A stretch of DNA of 64,000 bases from a virus. The DNA lies in the IMG/VR virus record IMGVR_UViG_3300008108_007099, positions 1 to 64,000 of that record; one strand, given 5' to 3'. The notes under the pieces were generated by a model, which was given only the letters and a program-made list of their open reading frames with translations, was not told the origin of the DNA and searched no databases. Of the stretch, positions 46,901 through 56,246 are shown in pieces. The number at the start of each line of letters is the position of its first letter. The first letter of the stretch is position 1. Made by a program: the position numbers and the translations under genes.

Positions 46901-47580
46901 TCTTTGGTTTTCCTTAATTCCGGAATAGTAGTTTGGCCCGGTACATCCATCGCAAATATGCCAAAGCAAAGAAAACTGCAACGGTTCAAGCTCATCATGC
47001 AATCGGCTGAGGTGTGTATTCCTCTCTCTAACACATGTGAAACTAAATTCTTAGCAGCGCACGGATCAATACTGTAAGCGTGCGTTCTAAGTAAGTGTCT
47101 ATAGTCTTTATTAAGTTGCGCATGAGGAGGAATTATACTCCAAAAGTTATTTCTAACCATCTCTTGACATCCGAGATATATAATACTATTTATGGCCATA
47201 TGATGGGTAAATTTTTGCAACATTACCGCGTCATGTTCCAACGCAATTAACGGTTTATCTAATTCTATACAACGGCACCACAAGCTAAAGTGACTGAGCA
47301 AGCAACAAACTTCTTGAGGTGTCAATTCATGATTTATTTGCTTTAACCAAGAAAGCCAAGTTTTTTCCTGAGCATGCGGAGGGACAACTATTCCCTGCAT
47401 CATATTTCCAGTGCCATCAAAAGCATCCCAGTATTCAGCTTTCTGGCCAACCTTTAGGCACGAATCCATACACCTTCGTGCCATTTTTTCGCTTAGATCG
47501 TGGTTTCTGATACGTATGATGTACGCATTCTCCACTTCGGGATTGTGCGACCAAGACAGAGTTTTGTTTAATACTTTCAT
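46897..47580 (-). CDS. GT25-like glycosyltransferase (first of a pair)
   Basis: 227 residues. Has NAYIIRIRNHDLSEKMARRC, DAFDGTGNM, LSHFSLWCRC, ALEHDAVM and HAYSIDP, the same motif order as the following gene, with which it forms a tandem paralogous pair. The EHD is in place of the EDD of cellular GT25 enzymes. Within the minus operon its start is one base from the stop of the sulfotransferase gene. The two GT25 copies may add successive or alternative sugars. Confidence 0.8.
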   Translation of the reverse strand: MKVLNKTLSWSHNPEVENAYIIRIRNHDLSEKMARRCMDSCLKVGQKAEYWDAFDGTGNMMQGIVVPPHAQEKTWLSWLKQINHELTPQEVCCLLSHFSLWCRCIELDKPLIALEHDAVMLQKFTHHMAINSIIYLGCQEMVRNNFWSIIPPHAQLNKDYRHLLRTHAYSIDPCAAKNLVSHVLERGIHTSADCMMSLNRCSFLCFGIFAMDVPGQTTIPELRKTKE

Positions 47581-47581
47581 A

Positions 47582-48376
47582 TTAATATTTTAGGTTAAAT
47601 TGATTGTAATGAGATTCCAAAAAAGATCCCAACACTTCTTTGGCTGGCCTGCTTGTTTTGCTCAAATTCTTTCTTATATCATGAAGATTTTTAAGCCCCC
47701 AAGCAGCGTCTTTTTCTTCAGCGCAATAATTATGAATATTATCAAATTGATGATCTGCAAATTCATCTATTTCTAAAAATTTATACATATTGCGCAAAAC
47801 GTTTTTAGGATTTTTGATTAAATCATCATATTCAACAATGAACAAATTACTCAAGCAGTTTTTTATGCCATGGGTCATGCTATTGTAAGGGTCGGATACA
47901 TAATTTTCCCAAAGTATTTTTGCGCGGTTGGCAGTATTAACAGGCAATCCTTTATTGCGCAATTCAATATCTACAAAATTATTTGGGTCAGAATTCTTTT
48001 CAATCAGTGCAATGTAGCTTGTTAAAATATCAGCTACTGGTCTATTAGTGCAAATAATTTTCGGATTAGGATCGAAGAAAATTCTTAACGGAACAATATT
48101 TTTTGGATAACCTCTATGCTTATCTAAAATGTAAGGAGTTGTTATGTTTTCATAAAAACCGGATATTAAAGCCTTATAGATATTTTTTGATATAGTATGA
48201 TAATCAAATGTATATGTCTTGTTCACCATATCTAAAGCGCCATTTGTGGCGCAAAGAAGATCAAGAATTGGACTAGTTGGTGTTACTGTAAATCTTGTAT
48301 CTTGACCAATAAGACTTCCTAAAAGCGTAGATCCGCTTCTCGGTAATCCAGATAAGAAGAAAACTTTTTTATTCAC
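47582..48376 (-). CDS. PAPS-dependent sulfotransferase
   Basis: 264 residues. The 5'-phosphosulfate P-loop is SGLPRSGSTLL near residues 8-18, and NRPVADILTSY near 110 is the 3'-phosphate-binding R..D...SY segment. VEYDDLIKNPKNVL later is typical of bacterial and phage Sulfotransfer-3 proteins. It should move sulfate from PAPS to a sugar or tyrosine; the donor must come from the host because no sulfate-activating gene is in view. Starts with GTG overlapping the previous gene stop. Presence with GTs suggests sulfated glycans. Confidence 0.8.
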   Translation of the reverse strand: MNKKVFFLSGLPRSGSTLLGSLIGQDTRFTVTPTSPILDLLCATNGALDMVNKTYTFDYHTISKNIYKALISGFYENITTPYILDKHRGYPKNIVPLRIFFDPNPKIICTNRPVADILTSYIALIEKNSDPNNFVDIELRNKGLPVNTANRAKILWENYVSDPYNSMTHGIKNCLSNLFIVEYDDLIKNPKNVLRNMYKFLEIDEFADHQFDNIHNYCAEEKDAAWGLKNLHDIRKNLSKTSRPAKEVLGSFLESHYNQFNLKY

Positions 48377-49727
48377 TTTTCAAACCTAAAGTTTTTACTA
48401 CCAATTGCTTTAGTTCTGTCGCGACATCACTCCAAATTTTAGGAGTTTTTTGTCTCAACAAAGTCATGTTTTTACCAAACCAAGGAGTTTTATCATTTTT
48501 AGTGTTGAAAATGTAATAGTCTGAGCAGGGAGTAAGAACAATACACTTTTTGTTTAATGCTCCTGCTATGGTTGAACTGACTGTCGGACATGTGATTGTG
48601 AGATCGAATGAATTTATGTAGTCCGCCATATCTGACAAACTATCCAACTCTCCTGACAAATCAACTATTTCTGGATAGTTTGCTAATTCATCCATGCATT
48701 CATTTTTTTGAATACTATAGAAGGTAACATCTAGGTCTTTCAGAGCCTCGTAAATTTCGGCAAGTTTAAAGTTTCTATAACGCGGATTAGGATTGCCGGC
48801 CCACCTAAGTCCTATTTTCTTTTTGCCCTTAAGTCTCTTTTTACCAGCTTTTAAATATGGACCTGTCCATAAATCTTTTTCATTTAAAGATAAAAGTATT
48901 GGCAAATACTGTGAGTATGTCCATTTGTAATCAGCGTATTTTTCTGGATCGAATTTAGTAATTATACTAAATCCATTTTTTTCATAGAATTCTGGGAGAC
49001 CTTTTCTGCCCTCTTTTTCGGCATTTTCGTAAAAGACATTGTATAGCTTTGGGTTTATCCCCATGTCTTTTAGATTATTTAAAAATCTTATGTTGATTAT
49101 CTCATCGCCTAGTCCAGCCTCAAGATATACAATCAAATTTTTGCAATCAGGAGTGCCTTCCCAGAACTCTAGCGGCAATTCAGTCCTGTTATGATATCTT
49201 CCATTTCTTTCTAGTCTTTGCACTTCATCTTTAGACATTATTACATGCTTCAACCCGTCTTTGAAATTTCCATTTCTAAGTAAATGGTGCGAAATACATG
49301 CATCATATTTTATTTGTTCAAAATTATTCAAATCTTTTCTGTCTATACTTTTGAGAACTTGGTAAGATTCTTCTTTTTGATTATTGTCATATAAGCAATT
49401 GGCTTTTTCAAACAATATTGCATTTACCGCTGATGAGTCGTTGACACTTGAAAGTATTTCCAACGCTTTTTCAAAATCATTTTCAATTTTGTAAGCTTGG
49501 TACAAAATAAAATTAATTGAAGACTTTTGTTCTTCCGGCAATTCTTCTAAAGCTTTATTTCCATGAAAAATACAAGCTTGCATGTCATTTTGATTAAAAA
49601 ACAGTTCAGTCAATAATGCATGCTCTAAAGGCTTGAACGCGCTTTTAGATAAAACTTTCAAAATATCGTTTAGCAATTCTTCTTCGCCGAAAATTTTAAG
49701 AGTGCGAAGAACAGCATATACATCCAT
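48369..49727 (-). CDS. TPR-domain GT-B glycosyltransferase (OGT-like architecture)
   Basis: 452 residues. The N-terminal half (to about 190) is helical with weak TPR-like repeats (ACIFHGNKALEELPEE, FEKALEILSSVN). The C-terminal half carries IVYLEAGLGDEI, KKIGLRWAGNP (donor-domain entry), FYSIQKNE, DLTITCPTVSSTIAGAL and a late APC-like GKNMTLLRQ. This order resembles GT41/GT9-like TPR-GT proteins often found in phages. It is a paralogue of the upstream gene. In cells GT41 adds GlcNAc to Ser/Thr; here that activity is only an inference. Confidence 0.72.
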   Translation of the reverse strand: MDVYAVLRTLKIFGEEELLNDILKVLSKSAFKPLEHALLTELFFNQNDMQACIFHGNKALEELPEEQKSSINFILYQAYKIENDFEKALEILSSVNDSSAVNAILFEKANCLYDNNQKEESYQVLKSIDRKDLNNFEQIKYDACISHHLLRNGNFKDGLKHVIMSKDEVQRLERNGRYHNRTELPLEFWEGTPDCKNLIVYLEAGLGDEIINIRFLNNLKDMGINPKLYNVFYENAEKEGRKGLPEFYEKNGFSIITKFDPEKYADYKWTYSQYLPILLSLNEKDLWTGPYLKAGKKRLKGKKKIGLRWAGNPNPRYRNFKLAEIYEALKDLDVTFYSIQKNECMDELANYPEIVDLSGELDSLSDMADYINSFDLTITCPTVSSTIAGALNKKCIVLTPCSDYYIFNTKNDKTPWFGKNMTLLRQKTPKIWSDVATELKQLVVKTLGLKSE

Positions 49728-51226
49728 TACTTAGTAATCCCTTTTTCTTTAAGAACTTCGCCTAGCTGAACCATAGCCTCGTCCCAAACGCGAGGAGATT
49801 TCTGTCGGACCAAAGTGACATTATCTCCATACCAATGTGTTTTATCTCCAACTTGGCACCACAAATAATATGCACTAATTGGCACCATAACTATTACTTC
49901 TTTGCCTTGGCTGGCAGCCATATGCGCAATGCTAGTGCAACTTGTAATTACCAAATCCAAATTGCTTATCAAAGCGAAAGTATCTTCCAAAGTTTCAAGT
50001 TTGTCTTCCAGATTAACCAGTCCGGGGAAATCCGGCAATTCTTCAATGCCGTCATGCTTTTGTAGACTATAAAAGTCTGCGTCAACGTCCTTCAAAACTT
50101 TATGCAACTGCTTCAACGGATATGAACGATGCAGGTCATGCTCATAGTGCTTGCTACCGCGCCATCGCAGTCCAATTTTGAGCTTCTTGCCTTTAAGCTT
50201 CCATTTCTTCTTGAACTCAGGAGATGCAGACAGGTATGGACCGTACCACAAATCCTTATACTGACAATTTAGATATATTGGCAGCCGCATGGACAAAGTC
50301 CAATATACATCCTTAATACCAGACTTCTTTACTTCACTCAAATCTTCAATTACTGGAATATTGTTCTTTTGCAAAATTTGAGTTAAACCAACACGATCGT
50401 TCTTGTCCCTGTCAGACTGTGTCGCGGTATACCAATAAGCGTTTATGCCTCTGTCTTTGAGATGCTTCATAAATCTGCTATTTATGATCTCATCGCCAAT
50501 TCCGGCTTCGCCATACACAATCAAATTCTTACAGTCAGGACTGCCTTCCCAAAATGTAAAACCAAGTTTTTTATTTCTTTCTTGCAAAGCTTCGGCTTGC
50601 CAAAGCTTCATCTTCGCGCCTTCTAACATAAAATTACGAAGACCTTCTTGGAACCTGTCTTCGTAAAGATAGTATGTTCCTAAATTGAACTTAATTTTTA
50701 TCTTGGTCTCATCATCAAGTTCATCAGCGTGATTAAACAGAGCATCTTCTAGAATATTTTTAGCTTCTGGTTTGCGTTCGAGAAGGTAAAGGCTGTATGC
50801 CTTGTCTAATGCTAAATTAACAGAAGGCGTAAATTTTTCCTGAATCTTGATATAAGCCATTGCCTTTTCAGGATAATTGCATCGGTTGTAAATGTTAATT
50901 AAATTACTTCGAAGAACATTTGTAAACTCATTGGCTGGAGATATGGCAATCGCCTTTTCTCCAGTTCTCATAGCACCATGCCAATTCTTAAGTTTAAAAT
51001 AACACTTGCTTACATTTTCTAATTGAAAAAATGTGCGAGAGTTTTTCTCAAAAGCGCCTACAACTCTATCTGCCAACTCTGGTTCGCCTAGTTTTTCCAA
51101 AGTTACAATAAATGGCTCCAAATCATTTATTCCCATATTATCCTGCTGCATAGCAGGATTCATTTGCTGCTGTTGAGGCAAATTTGGGTATGGAGGAGGA
51201 GTTCTGGGGAATTGACCTTCGTTCAT
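49727..51226 (-). CDS. TPR-domain GT-B glycosyltransferase (OGT-like architecture)
   Basis: 499 residues. Pro/Gln-rich N-terminus (to about 28), TPR-like helices (WHGAMRTGEKAIAISPAN, ARKPEAK-like blocks) and a GT-B C-terminal half with IVYGEAGIGDEI, LKIGLRWRGSK, FYSLQKHDG, DLVITSCTSIAHMAASQG and DNVTLVRQKSPRVW. It aligns over its length with the downstream TPR-GT gene, so the two arose by duplication. Starts by ATGA overlap with the methyltransferase stop. Good candidate for glycosylating Ser/Thr/Pro linkers of the neighbouring adhesins (inference). Confidence 0.74.
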   Translation of the reverse strand: MNEGQFPRTPPPYPNLPQQQQMNPAMQQDNMGINDLEPFIVTLEKLGEPELADRVVGAFEKNSRTFFQLENVSKCYFKLKNWHGAMRTGEKAIAISPANEFTNVLRSNLINIYNRCNYPEKAMAYIKIQEKFTPSVNLALDKAYSLYLLERKPEAKNILEDALFNHADELDDETKIKIKFNLGTYYLYEDRFQEGLRNFMLEGAKMKLWQAEALQERNKKLGFTFWEGSPDCKNLIVYGEAGIGDEIINSRFMKHLKDRGINAYWYTATQSDRDKNDRVGLTQILQKNNIPVIEDLSEVKKSGIKDVYWTLSMRLPIYLNCQYKDLWYGPYLSASPEFKKKWKLKGKKLKIGLRWRGSKHYEHDLHRSYPLKQLHKVLKDVDADFYSLQKHDGIEELPDFPGLVNLEDKLETLEDTFALISNLDLVITSCTSIAHMAASQGKEVIVMVPISAYYLWCQVGDKTHWYGDNVTLVRQKSPRVWDEAMVQLGEVLKEKGITK

Positions 51227-51768
51227 TTGATCACCACCATTTTCACTTCAGTGCTTCTAATTACGTTGTTGAACCTTTTGGAAATTTCTGCAAGTTCTTG
51301 GAATTTAGAATTCCTGACCATATCAAGGTAATCGTCATCCGCTTGAATGTCATGTGACAAAATTTCAAAATCAATATCTACAAGATTGGCTATGCCATTA
51401 CTCTTGCCCATGAAATCTTGATACCATGAGCAATATTTCTTACTAAACTGTCGCAAAATTCCTAGGGTTATAGGCCTTTTGCAATCAATATCATCTAAGA
51501 AAGATTCGTGTCGCGGATGAACACTTCTAATTTCAATAGTTGCTCCGCTTTCACATACACGATAAATTTCTTTCAGTAGTTTTAAGAAACCATCGCCTAT
51601 GTATTCCAATACGTAGTTGAGAACTACATGGTCAACAGAGTTTTCTTTGTAGGGCAACTTGCCAGATTCTAGGTCTAAAACCTTATCTGGTTCTACGGAA
51701 GAGTCCTTATCAATATTCAAAAAGCCATCAAGCTTTTTAACACCACAGCCAAGATTGAGTTTTTGCAT
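51223..51768 (-). CDS. SAM-dependent methyltransferase
   Basis: 181 residues. Motif I LNLGCG near residue 4, acidic FLNIDKD, DLESGKLPYKENSVDHVVLNYVLEYIGD (post-I and motif IV-like), and GATIEIRSVHPRHESF follow the order of small class I methyltransferases found in sugar-modification clusters. First gene of the minus operon; upstream lies GATATAATTATG, which contains a TATAAT -10-like element (promoter inferred). Acceptor unknown, possibly the glycan made by the downstream enzymes. Confidence 0.72.
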   Translation of the reverse strand: MQKLNLGCGVKKLDGFLNIDKDSSVEPDKVLDLESGKLPYKENSVDHVVLNYVLEYIGDGFLKLLKEIYRVCESGATIEIRSVHPRHESFLDDIDCKRPITLGILRQFSKKYCSWYQDFMGKSNGIANLVDIDFEILSHDIQADDDYLDMVRNSKFQELAEISKRFNNVIRSTEVKMVVIK

Positions 51769-51798
51769 ACATAATTATATCCATACCGGAGAAATCAA

Positions 51799-51918
51799 AT
51801 GCAAAAAAATAGTGAATATTTTGAAGGATATAAAACAGGATACAGAGAAGGAGTGCTGGTTATGTTTTTGCCAGCACTATTCGTATTTGTAAGTATGTTA
51901 TTGTTTATATTTGCTTAA
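51799..51918 (+). CDS. Small single-span membrane protein (39 aa)
   Basis: ATG at 51799 with GGAGA seven bases upstream. A hydrophilic N-terminus (MQKNSEYFEGYKTGYREG) is followed by one hydrophobic segment of about 20 residues (VLVMFLPALFVFVSM, then LLFIFA). Ends at 51918, overlapping the last bases of the convergent neck gene by 4. Likely real because it has a good ribosome site and lies in an otherwise unoccupied divergent gap. Function unknown; membrane proteins of this size in phages can act in lysis or superinfection control. Confidence 0.5.
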   Translation: MQKNSEYFEGYKTGYREGVLVMFLPALFVFVSMLLFIFA

Positions 51919-52835
51919 AGATGTAACAACCAACCACTAAGAATAAATGCCAGCCAAGTTCCGAGCGTAATTGGGAGTACATCACCATACCTAGTAATTA
52001 GATCCTCTAGCCACTTTTTCTTGTCCTCATTGCCTTCCTGAAGAAGTGTGTCCCCATCAAGTTGTACACCGCCATTAGGACCGGGAGGATTTTTGATTTT
52101 GCTACGAATGCGACCAAGCATAATTTTTGCAAATGCTAAAGCGCCGTCTTGCATAGCCTGTTGTACTCTTGTGTAGTCATTATTTTTCTGGATGTACTGA
52201 ACAATAACGTGGTGAACTTTATGCGGTCTAGGGTATAGTTTAATGTGATCATACCCACCATACCACTCCCAACCACCGATATTACTTGCTATGCGGCTAT
52301 ATTGATACTCATATGAACTATATAATGACCACTCTCCTGCTCTGCCCCAGATAGGAGTTGTTGGATCTATCATACCACCTTGTATAGACGCATATGCGCC
52401 GCCGGGGTAAAAATATTCTATCGGGATAGCTCCGCCTAAGTCGCTACTACTAAATGCAAATGTTGGCGTAGTTTTGTAGTATACATTCCTAATCCAGCCA
52501 ACTTCTGGTGGCATTTTGTAAATAGATTGACCGGGATTTGTTTTAAAAACATAGTAACGGAAGAACTCCATAGGAGCCCATTCTTCATAAATTTGGAATG
52601 CTAAGTCAACAGCTGCGTCCAGTTGTTGGTCATCTAATTCAATTGAAACAACGGGAGCTCCAAGCATTAGAAGAATGTAATCTTTAAGTTGTTGTGTAAT
52701 TTTAGCTCTACCCGGTCTTGGCCCTAGTAAAGCTACATCTAAGGGGTCTGAAACGCCTAAATTGCTTTGATTACCGCAATCCAAGCTATTTGTGGTGGGC
52801 ATTTTGATGTAAAGTTCGCTGGAATATCCGTTCAT
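51915..52835 (-). CDS. gp13-like neck (head completion) protein
   Basis: 306 residues, the length of T4 gp13 (309). LKDYILLMLGAPVVSIELDDQQLDAAVDLAFQIYEEW has the typical neck-protein pattern: a short helix with GxPV, an acidic x-x-QL segment, then Y-x-E. Later WEWYGGYDHIKLYPRP, KVHHVIVQYIQKN and the A-x-x-x-L-G-R-I-R-S-K helix fit. It sits on the opposite strand from other virion genes. ATG at 52802 is an alternative start. It would cap the portal and recruit the tail. Confidence 0.6.
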   Translation of the reverse strand: MNGYSSELYIKMPTTNSLDCGNQSNLGVSDPLDVALLGPRPGRAKITQQLKDYILLMLGAPVVSIELDDQQLDAAVDLAFQIYEEWAPMEFFRYYVFKTNPGQSIYKMPPEVGWIRNVYYKTTPTFAFSSSDLGGAIPIEYFYPGGAYASIQGGMIDPTTPIWGRAGEWSLYSSYEYQYSRIASNIGGWEWYGGYDHIKLYPRPHKVHHVIVQYIQKNNDYTRVQQAMQDGALAFAKIMLGRIRSKIKNPPGPNGGVQLDGDTLLQEGNEDKKKWLEDLITRYGDVLPITLGTWLAFILSGWLLHL

Positions 52836-52862
52836 ACTAATATATATTGACGAGGTAACAAA

Positions 52863-55800
52863 ATGTCTAGCAAGCAGAAAATGATAGAAATTTATGAAAG
52901 TTTTGCTACCAAATTGAGCAGCAAGGTAGTGAACGAAGCCGTAGAAAATTCAGCTCCAAAAATACCTCAATTGTTGAATGATATTGATATAGATTTCGTA
53001 AATCAGTTTGACCGCAAATATTGGGCTCAGGCAATTAAAAAGCGCTACGACATGTTTTTCCATTACTTGGTGAACTTAGATAAGTTGAGAAAAAAGGTTG
53101 CAGAACATTATTTTCCTCAAAAGCTAACTGACGCGAAATCAATATTTGATGCGCCGAAATTTGCTAATCTAGTACCATTCGTTAAAAAACGAGAAATCAA
53201 AAACCAAGCAGAGGCTGCTGCCAAGGCGGAAGCTACGAGAATGTTTCCTGCTGGCGCGGAAATAAACCCCACAGTTTTAAAACACCCTATTTTTAAAGAT
53301 ATTTCTGCTGATGAGCGGAGCGAATTGAGACAAATTATCGATAAGATAAACAAACATTATATTGCAGATACAGATAAAGAATTCAATAATTTCGTAGTTG
53401 GATCAGAAAATAAACCTAGAGACATTCAAGCAAAAGCATTTTTGAAAGATTTGGGTAGGAGTCTTGAGGGTAGCTATGGCAAACCAGATGGATATGATTT
53501 AAACAATCCGCGACGTATGGCCATGAGCAAGGATGGTGAAAGCAAAGAATCTAGGTTTGTTACTGATGGATTTATATTCCCAACAAAAAAAGAAATAGAA
53601 GATGCAATACGCACAAAATTGAAACACATTAGTAGAGGGATAAGTATTCCAGTCGATGATGCTGACAATAAAAGGTTAGAGGGTCATGCCTTAAGAAAAG
53701 ACAGAGTAACTAGCGATGAAGGAACATCGCCGCTGGAAAAACAACTGGTGCAGATGTACAAATTGCAAGCCAGACAAGAATTTGAGGCAAAAAAACAGGC
53801 AGATTCGCGTTTTAGATTTAAAGAGAGCGACATTGATAAGCGTGCTGCTAATTTAGCACGGCAAAAAATGAAGAGCTTTTCCGATGCAAAGGAGCTTGAA
53901 AATTACTTGATGACAGAAAAGGGAATTAGTCAGAAGGATTTGAAGGGATTGCAAAATCCTTTTCCAAACACAAAAATTGAAGAAATTGGCGACAAATTTA
54001 AAAACTTTATTATTCAGAGGAATAGGGCAGTTGAAATTCCACACAAAGAGATGGACGTGGTTGACATAACAGACGGAGTCAAAAATGTAAGAAAAGTTCA
54101 TAATCCAATTTTGAACAAAACCATAATGTTTCGTGATGTGAAACTAGAGCATCCTTTCGAAAGAAAAGAAGATAATTTAACACTTGATACAACTAAAACA
54201 AATTTGTCAGGCAGAGGTCTAGGAGAAAAAACATTTGACCCAATTTTATTTGACAGATTGTTAGAAAGATGGAAGGCGCTGAAAAATCCTAAGGTGCCGA
54301 AATCTGCGAAAGCGGGTATAGAAAATATACTCCAGTCACACGGATTAACAAAAGAAAGTTCCGTCAATCAGATTATTGACGCAGCAAAAAGATTTTATTA
54401 TCAAGAAGCAGAACCAAGCTCATATGTACAAGGCAGTGATGTTTCGTCTACCTACAGTCATCATCCTTTAAGAATGTCTGCAGAATCGAAGTTTTTCAAT
54501 AGGCATCATAATCCTAGTGAATATGATAAAGTTACAGAGATTTTATTTGATAAAGGTTCAAAATATAGACCTTCTGGCAAAACCTATGATACGCTGACAC
54601 TAATTGATAAGGCAATAAAAAGGTTTTTAAGGATTAAGAAAAATGATAAGCTAGGCGAGAAATTGCCAAAGATGATAATGCAAAGATCTTTTGGTGCTTT
54701 GAAAGCTTTGGCACAGGATCGCGTAATAAGTCAGCTTGCCGATCCAAGATTAATCATGGATGCAAATCTTGGCGTAACTGGCGCTCCGCCAAACTATTTC
54801 GGAAATGCAAATCTTATAAGAGAATTAGTCCATAAAGAAATGCTTAGGTATTTCAGGCAAAACCTTTTTACTGGCAGTATTCGTGGTAGGGGCGATTTTG
54901 TTGACATTTTGGATGCAGATGCAGAAGATTTAGCTTGCCGACAAGGTAAACGTTCTTACAGCACTGGAGACTGTTCGCTTAACATGGACATTAAGAGTCT
55001 TCAGGCAATGCAGAATTCTGGGTACGCAAAATCAACAAGTTCTGTAAAAGAATTAAAAGCTGACGAGATGTCAGATGATATAGTTTCTCAAAGACGACAA
55101 ATTCACAAAGCTATGGAAGGCGTTTATGAAATGATGAAAAGTCTTTATGTGGTTTTAAAAACAAAAGCTGCATTAGATAAGCACGGTCCAGCCATGCTAA
55201 AGGCAGAGCGTACTATCAAGCAAATGGAAGAGAAGTTCGCTGCAAATCCAAAGTTTAAAGATGTTAAAGACGTTTCTGCATTCAACGCAGCAAAAAAAGA
55301 AATTCAAAAATATAACAATGAAGCAAGAGACGAAGCAATATATCAAATTACACAATTCTTTGAAAACAATATGTCCAAAGATAGCGAACAGTTCCTTGAA
55401 GCTTTGCATAAAGATTATGTTACAAATTTAAACGACATACGTAAAAATCCAGCATTTTTGGCCAGAGTATCTATACCGCCTGAGTTAAAGGGCCCTGAAG
55501 ATGCCGGTGCTATGGCAGTTGCTGATTTGAAAACATTTCAAGATAGGTTTAAGGCGCGTAGAAAGGATTCTGCCGCTGCTGCAACAATTGATTCTAGATT
55601 TAGACAAGCAATTGAATCTTCGGATATGTCTCAGCTTGTAAAAACATTTTCTACGGCTGCCTTTGAAGAACCATCGCAGGCAGCAATATTGCACGATAAA
55701 TTAACAAAAAGACTGCCTGAAACAGAAGCCAATTTTTTCAAAAAAATGACCGATAAAGAACTTCAAGAAATTACCAAAAAGTTAGATGCTACAAATACGT

Positions 55801-56240
55801 TGCAGAATATTACCCATAATTTTTGGAATAGATTCCACTTTACAACTCCAGAGTTTGTGGAAGCTGATCCTAATACTTTGGTAGATTATTTTTCCAAAAA
55901 TTTGAAATGGCTAAATGATAAGAATCTAATATTAATAGTTCAAAATATGCTAGATGAATTTGACAGAACTCATGAGCACCCAGAAGAAAAAAGCAGATTC
56001 GATTCTGAGCAATTTAATCATCCCGGTTACATCAAGTGGAAAGAACATGTTAAAAAAGCAAGAAGGCAAAAACGAGATGCGTTAAATATGGGAATACAAG
56101 AGCTCGAGAAACGCCGAAAATACAATCAATTTGTGGCAAGAATTACGCATCCAGAGAGACTTGAAAAGATGCTAAGTTTTGCTAGAGAAGCAGAACAACC
56201 AGAGCGCAAGAAAGCTGGAAGACCAAAGAAAAACGTATAA
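52863..56240 (+). CDS. Large charged protein of unknown function (1125 aa)
   Basis: 1125 residues, very rich in Lys/Asp/Glu and mostly predicted helical by composition, with no recognisable enzyme motif. N-terminus MSSKQKMIEIYESFATKL loosely resembles the capsid-targeting type tails seen in the other genes. The C-terminus RKKAGRPKKNV contains an AT-hook-like GRPKK. GAGGT precedes the ATG. It lies between neck and tail genes, so an internal virion or DNA-associated protein is likely, but neither function nor location is proven. Overlaps nothing on the minus strand. Confidence 0.55.
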   Translation: MSSKQKMIEIYESFATKLSSKVVNEAVENSAPKIPQLLNDIDIDFVNQFDRKYWAQAIKKRYDMFFHYLVNLDKLRKKVAEHYFPQKLTDAKSIFDAPKFANLVPFVKKREIKNQAEAAAKAEATRMFPAGAEINPTVLKHPIFKDISADERSELRQIIDKINKHYIADTDKEFNNFVVGSENKPRDIQAKAFLKDLGRSLEGSYGKPDGYDLNNPRRMAMSKDGESKESRFVTDGFIFPTKKEIEDAIRTKLKHISRGISIPVDDADNKRLEGHALRKDRVTSDEGTSPLEKQLVQMYKLQARQEFEAKKQADSRFRFKESDIDKRAANLARQKMKSFSDAKELENYLMTEKGISQKDLKGLQNPFPNTKIEEIGDKFKNFIIQRNRAVEIPHKEMDVVDITDGVKNVRKVHNPILNKTIMFRDVKLEHPFERKEDNLTLDTTKTNLSGRGLGEKTFDPILFDRLLERWKALKNPKVPKSAKAGIENILQSHGLTKESSVNQIIDAAKRFYYQEAEPSSYVQGSDVSSTYSHHPLRMSAESKFFNRHHNPSEYDKVTEILFDKGSKYRPSGKTYDTLTLIDKAIKRFLRIKKNDKLGEKLPKMIMQRSFGALKALAQDRVISQLADPRLIMDANLGVTGAPPNYFGNANLIRELVHKEMLRYFRQNLFTGSIRGRGDFVDILDADAEDLACRQGKRSYSTGDCSLNMDIKSLQAMQNSGYAKSTSSVKELKADEMSDDIVSQRRQIHKAMEGVYEMMKSLYVVLKTKAALDKHGPAMLKAERTIKQMEEKFAANPKFKDVKDVSAFNAAKKEIQKYNNEARDEAIYQITQFFENNMSKDSEQFLEALHKDYVTNLNDIRKNPAFLARVSIPPELKGPEDAGAMAVADLKTFQDRFKARRKDSAAAATIDSRFRQAIESSDMSQLVKTFSTAAFEEPSQAAILHDKLTKRLPETEANFFKKMTDKELQEITKKLDATNTLQNITHNFWNRFHFTTPEFVEADPNTLVDYFSKNLKWLNDKNLILIVQNMLDEFDRTHEHPEEKSRFDSEQFNHPGYIKWKEHVKKARRQKRDALNMGIQELEKRRKYNQFVARITHPERLEKMLSFAREAEQPERKKAGRPKKNV

Positions 56241-56246
56241 TGATTT

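Noticed and set aside
46901-47002. Longer N-terminus of the second GT25 gene
   Set aside because: Lies wholly inside the upstream gene; ATGA overlap at 46900 is the better start.
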